64,000 nucleotides of DNA from the NCBI GenBank assembly GCA_950295325.1, contig OX485803.1:51785554-51849553 (forward strand). The letters are read 5' to 3'. Positions 59,115-64,000 of the stretch are shown piece after piece; position 1 is the stretch's first letter, and each line of letters begins with the position of its first letter. This DNA is from Polytrichum commune. Lineage: Eukaryota > Streptophyta > Polytrichopsida > Polytrichales > Polytrichaceae. The position numbers and the translations under genes were made by a program. The notes under the pieces were generated by a model that saw nothing but the letters and a program-made list of their open reading frames with translations, did not search any database and was not told the origin of the DNA.

Positions 59115-62100
59115 TTCTATGTGTTGTACGTCATATGTGGCCCTTGTCGCTTCCTTTGTTAGTTGGCTTGTCTTTGGTTAAGTTCAATGTACAAATGCCC
59201 TCCATTATTTGTACATGTAAGGTAACCCAATAGTCTTAAAATGGTTAATATGTAGAGGGTGCTTTCTTTCATCTCTACAAGTGCCAAAATATTTGTAGTT
59301 TCCACGTGGGATACAGGAGGCTTAAGCCAATATGAACGTGACATGTGGCAAAAATCGATGGAAGAAGACTTAATTATCTGTCAAGATAGAGAGCTTTCTA
59401 TAATTATTTTTCATGTTGTTTGCAATGAGATACAACTCCGGTGCTTTGCCAAGCCAAAATTTTGGCTAAAGTAAGCAGGTGTAATTTGATCATTTATCTT
59501 AATTGGAAAATGTCTATATCTAAGTGGTGTTTGAATAATTGTGGATTTAACAACAAAGACCTGAAAGACATGTTGGACGCGAGCATGGTCAAGTGGACAA
59601 CTTTTGAATCATGCATAGGTTTAAGTGATATAAAACTATATACTAACTTTGAATTTTGTGAAGGAAAATTATTCCAAACAATTGAAAAAAACACATTGAT
59701 TTACAAAGCCAATCCATTTATGTTGAAATTTTTTTGAAAAAAAAATCTACATATTTTAGAATATAGTGCAAGTGGTGTGCAAGCAGCCGATATTGATCAA
59801 ATAATTGTCTAAATTCTATTTAATATGATAAAATTACACTAAATTGATTTTTTTTTTACAAATATTTGTAATGATGCCCTCAAGTTTATGATGAATTCAA
59901 GGAAATATGAAATCAAATCCAACTTAAAATAATTGAAGGTCATGAAATTTACGTCCAAAGTCAAATTCAGCCAATAACTTTTGAGCATCTTTTTCAATGA
60001 TAAATTTTAAGATATTCTACATTTGAGCATTTAACACAACAATAAAGGTTGCCGTGATAAAAAAAAATCAATTTAAACAACACTTTGCTACTACTTTGAG
60101 GCGTTTGACCCCCAAAGAAAATGCCTTTAATATACTAGAGCGTTTATTTTGGTGCACTTGGCCGTGCTCGCACCTTTTGTTGAAAAGAGATCAAACTACA
60201 TGCTCAAAATTTGTTAACCATTATGGGTTCAGTTATCAACATAATTGGGGGCGGGGGCGGGGGCGGGGGCGGGGGGGACATGCATGGCCTTCTTATGGCT
60301 CACTACCAACAAACTTTGACAATTAATAGCAATTTACGATTATTTCCAATGATTTCTTCATATTCATTTTGCTAACACACCAAAACTTCAACCTCACAAA
60401 CTAAAGCAACACAAAGAAGCAACAACACAATCCATAGAAGATTCGATTATATATATACATATATATAAACATGTACCTTAATATGTGAATGTGGAGAAGC
60501 CATGTTCGATTGCGGAGAAGACATTGATAACCCTTTTTGCATTGATATGAATTCTTAAAGGAGGGAGTGTTTTGGATCGCTCGTTTCTTGGCTTTTCGAC
60601 CCCAACATAAGCCAAGTACTTCTTCTCTGCCTTTCCTTGCCTCCCATCCTCCATGAGTAGATGAAAGTACCGTTTCTCTTACATCCGAGTTTTGAGTTAC
60701 TTTCATCATCTCCATCTGACAAGCTCGCCTTCAAGCATTGTTTTCAATTTCACCCATCACACTTGAATTTTGAAATGGCCAATTAATTAGTCCATTAACA
60801 TAAAGATTCTCTCCTAGTAGCCCCCCCCCCCCTTTCCCCTCCCTAGGGCTTGGTTTAAGGTTGCGTAACATTCTCGCATATTATGAGATTGTTGCACGAT
60901 CAAGTCTCTTGATCGTGTCTCTTATATTACTTGGTTTGTTGAGTCCCTATTGAACTTCACTCGTTGTCACTACAATAAATAGTCTTATTAGAGTGGGTGG
61001 TATATTAGTGTGGAAATGATTAGCTCGGCTAACCCTAATTCCTAGTCAAGGTGGAACTCGCATGCGTCCAAGACCCAGGTCTTTCCCCAAGTCTTTGTGA
61101 AGATTTTTGACCAACACGTTGATTATTGATTATAGGATAAAAGCAACACTAATCACCCACATTAATTTTCTACTAGAAACCTAGCCTCGGATGAGAATTA
61201 TTGTGGCCCACGATGATTCTTAGTATGAGAATTCACATAAGCTCTAAAAAAAATTGTGGCCCACAGTAGTAGGACTATATAGTGTAGTGCCCACCTCTCT
61301 TCCCATGCCAAAAAGATCTAGCAAATAGAAATGAAAATACAAATTTGGCATATGATTAGAGAGTTGTGCCACAATCCTTTGGTATTCTTGACAAGTCTAT
61401 AATTAATCGTAAGTGTTCAAAATGAGTATGAAATCGATATTCATGTTTGAAGGGATGTCCCATATTGAGTCCATATTTGCCATTCTCGAACTTCCATGTG
61501 AGTGACTTGATGACACTAACTATCCACGAACCTTCGATTTGATTCCTAATCAAAGGCTACAATTTGAGTTTCTTTCTTGAACATACTTTTAGTTGGGGAC
61601 TACACAAATGTTTGACTTAGTGGTTAAGTCAAACATGTGCACATAGGTGGCAAAGAAGGTGGACAATATTCTTTTGGTCGTGTAAGAATTAAACAAGCAA
61701 GCTCCTAAAACTTCAAGACTTTTTGTATACACACCATACTTGTATTCGGAAGACGAAATCTCGTCAAGTTCGATCGTCATCATCTCAAGGACGACTGATT
61801 TAATGTCCAAAAAACAACAAAGACAAAAATAAAACTACATCCGTCACTTTCAAACCGAACCATGAAGTGAGGTATGATATGTGTATAACAAATAGCGTTT
61901 AGAAATGTAGAAACAAGAGTATCAACTATTGAAGGCCATTACGGCTATAAATTTTGTGATTGACATTCATGAGGTGATTTGGGGGTGAACGAAATCTCAA
62001 ACTTGCCTCTTCCTTCATTTTAAAGGTGTGTTTTTGGTGAAGGAATTGGAATTGAACAAGGAACATGACATATCATGAAATTCCATACTAAGAGAACCCT

Positions 62101-62398
62101 TCCCTTCGGGGAAAAATGTGTCCAATCCGACTTGTCATTTGCCACTAAAACCCTTCATTGCAACTCCACCAAGTCGTCACGAACGATAGGTGCCGCAACA
62201 AGGACAATATGTATTGGCCAAGCTTAGCTTTCTCATGGTGAATGGGATCATAGTAATAATACTATTTGGGTCATAAGTCAGAGTTTCAAAGGACTCCAAG
62301 GACAAGATCTTAGAATCCTAATACCAGTCGTCCCATGTTATGCTGACACAATCGCCATCAAGGCAGTAACAAACTTTGGGCGTATGAGAGTCCATACC
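59115..62398. other. Intergenic, no gene seen
   Basis: No supported gene. Contains the GGGGGC repeat (60247-60277) and a run of 12 C (60821-60832). Open frames reach about 100 codons (59441-59737 and 60401-60715) with no family signature. Confidence 0.5.
60247..60277. repeat. (GGGGGC)n hexanucleotide repeat
   Basis: About four GGGGGC units followed by a run of seven G, in otherwise AT-rich DNA. Four or more G tracts with one-base loops fit a quadruplex-forming sequence. Confidence 0.9.
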
Positions 62399-62401
62399 TA
62401 A

Positions 62402-62913
62402 GGGCCACTTCACACACGAGCCAAGAGCCGTGACCGTGAAATTGTGAGAGCCCAAAAGAAAAGTGTCCAAAGGCCGTCCCAACACACCTCCAAAATCACG
62501 TAGTGTGGTCACGGACCCTCAAGTGTAGTGTGAAGTCCTATGTGACCGGGCCCTCAACCAAATGCTATTTCAATGAATTTGCTATTTCTATTTTATTCAT
62601 GCGGGTTGTCGTGCATGATAAAATAGAAGAAGTCAATGGTTGTGAGCGCTCAGAGTGCCGTGGTCTCCCGGTTTGGTGTAAGACCTACCTCCCAGAGGTG
62701 GTTTTTAGAAATAGTCCGAGTGATCATGAAACGTGATCCATTCGATGCCATGTAAAAATCCATGTAGGCTTTACATCCATCTTGCATTCACATACTCCAT
62801 TGGTCCCTCGAGCGTGGTGTGAAGCGAACTTGGACCCGCTCCGCCTTTTCCACCAATGAGAGTGCTTGGAATGTATCGGTCACAGGCTCTTAGTCTCGTG
62901 TGTGGAATGGCCC
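62402..62913. mobile_element. Harbinger-like non-autonomous element with TAA target duplication
   Basis: 512 bp flanked by TAA on both sides (62399-62401 and 62914-62916). The left terminus is GGGCCACTTCACACACGAGC and the inverted right terminus is GGGCCATTCCACACACGAGA. Both continue to AAGAGCC and GTGACC, so the arms reach about 37 bp. No transposase ORF. A TAA duplication and G/C-rich short termini fit the PIF/Harbinger group. Confidence 0.85.
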
Positions 62914-63024
62914 TAAGTTAATGTATACTTCTTGAGTCCAAAGTTTTGTTATTGACCACTACACATGTTCACTCGATTGTGGAGTTTTGGGGGGATTTGA
63001 CCCATATTGTAGGCTCACTCTGAA

Positions 63025-63345
63025 CTCTATAAATAAATTTGAAAATTGTCTCGTCTGGTTAATATATGTGAATTATAGAAAGTGTCATTTCAAGTTTGAA
63101 ATCAAGGTAGAGATGCAAAATTTATAAGAGTCTAAAGCGGGAAAAAAAACAAAAAAAAAACCTCTTATTTTGTCACATGGTCACGTAGGCCTTCCCGAAT
63201 GTGTTAATCGGGAACACTATTTTGAGCACATAGTCACAACACATGTCGTTTTGGTGGCCGTTTCTCATTACAAGCCTAGCCATGTACATGTCAAATATAG
63301 GTGTCCAATTAAGAGGAATGGTCACATAAGGTCCACATACCTTAT
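63025..63345 (-). repeat. Dispersed repeat R1, copy 5 (inverted)
   Basis: Inverted R1 blocks in reverse order: TCTGGTTAATATATGTGAAT, AGAGATGCAAAATTTATAAG, TTTTGAGCACATAGTCACAA, CACATGTCGTTTTGG and GGTCACATAAGGTCCACATA. The last two match the 5' part of copy 2 at 7064. Confidence 0.55.
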
Positions 63346-64000
63346 AGGAATTCTTTGGCAAAAGGGAAAATTTGCATACAAGCATAGCTTTCAGGCATCC
63401 AACCAATACACCTTGAAATAGTATGTAGGTCGGAGGCCACTTAGTCTAGATCATTTTGACACAAATATAAGCATGCGAGACCCTAAATTAGTCTAGTATG
63501 ACATATTTGAATTGAACTAACCATGAAACTACAGCGGGGAGGTTCTCTACATAGAGAGACGAGAGGTTTGTTGGCATGCACAGTTCCCTTTCACCATGTT
63601 GTTGTCTTCCTAATTCATTACATTATATGCTACCTTTTAAAATCTCAAATACGCATGCCAACATAGCTATTACTGCAATGGGCCCATGCTGCCCCAATAC
63701 TTTGCACCCCTGCATAGGTAATAACATACCACTTTAACCTGGTCCCCAAGTCCTTATACCTGCCCTTGCCTTTCCAAAAATATTGAGGAACATGGAACGA
63801 TGACCACTACCACCACCATGTTGTTCGTTGTACATAAATAGCCTTGAGAATAATCAAAATATAGCATCATGCGTTAATCATAAGATACTTCCATGTTCAA
63901 AATTGCATAATGTTTGGTGGATACCCGGATTTTGTAGGGAGAGAACCTAAATAGGTTATCTCAATGGGAAGTAAAGCCGATTATGTTAGAGATTTTTCAA
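63346..64000. other. Intergenic, no gene seen
   Basis: No gene or repeat recognised up to the window edge. Confidence 0.5.

Overview
The window is nuclear DNA of a land plant. It holds two intact spliced genes, both of plant families: an IQ67-domain (IQD) calmodulin-binding protein and a DCD-domain protein. The rest, about 85-90 percent, is AT-rich intergenic DNA full of small transposon relics, microsatellites and very long G/C homopolymer runs. The species cannot be fixed from the sequence. I saw no tRNA, rRNA, CRISPR array, organelle gene or bacterial-type operon.

Layout. From 1 to about 32.5 kb there is no functional gene. This stretch carries inverted-repeat elements, a decayed Tc1/mariner-like transposase (7.8-8.2 kb), a decayed LINE C-terminus (13.6-14.0 kb, minus), one element nested in another with target duplications at both levels (20.7-21.6 kb), and a 906-bp hAT-like element flanked by a perfect 8-bp duplication (23.9-24.8 kb). 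A GC-rich promoter/leader region (32.6-36.1 kb) leads into the DCD gene on the plus strand, with six coding exons at 36153-39346 (290 aa). From 40.5 to 43.7 kb lie three more inverted-repeat elements, one with another inside it. The IQD gene is on the minus strand at 47953-52721 (seven coding exons, 664 aa), with a long leader and promoter reaching about 55.7-56.3 kb. From 56.3 kb to the end there are further elements and a second decayed retroelement-like ORF.

The two genes point toward each other and are not evidently linked in function. The IQD protein should act as a calmodulin-binding scaffold at microtubules or membranes. The DCD protein belongs to the class with the domain at the C-terminus, linked in seed plants to stress and cell-death signalling.

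The most notable non-genic signal is a set of elements (40.5, 41.1, 43.3, 56.3, 62.4 and 20.7 kb, perhaps 9.2 kb) that differ inside but share a terminal pattern of a G-run followed by TTTACA or TTCACA. Several have 3-bp TAA or TGA flanks. This suggests one shared transposition machinery. A second superfamily keeps a subterminal core (ACTATTTGGAGTTACGCAATGC-like) while its outer tips differ.
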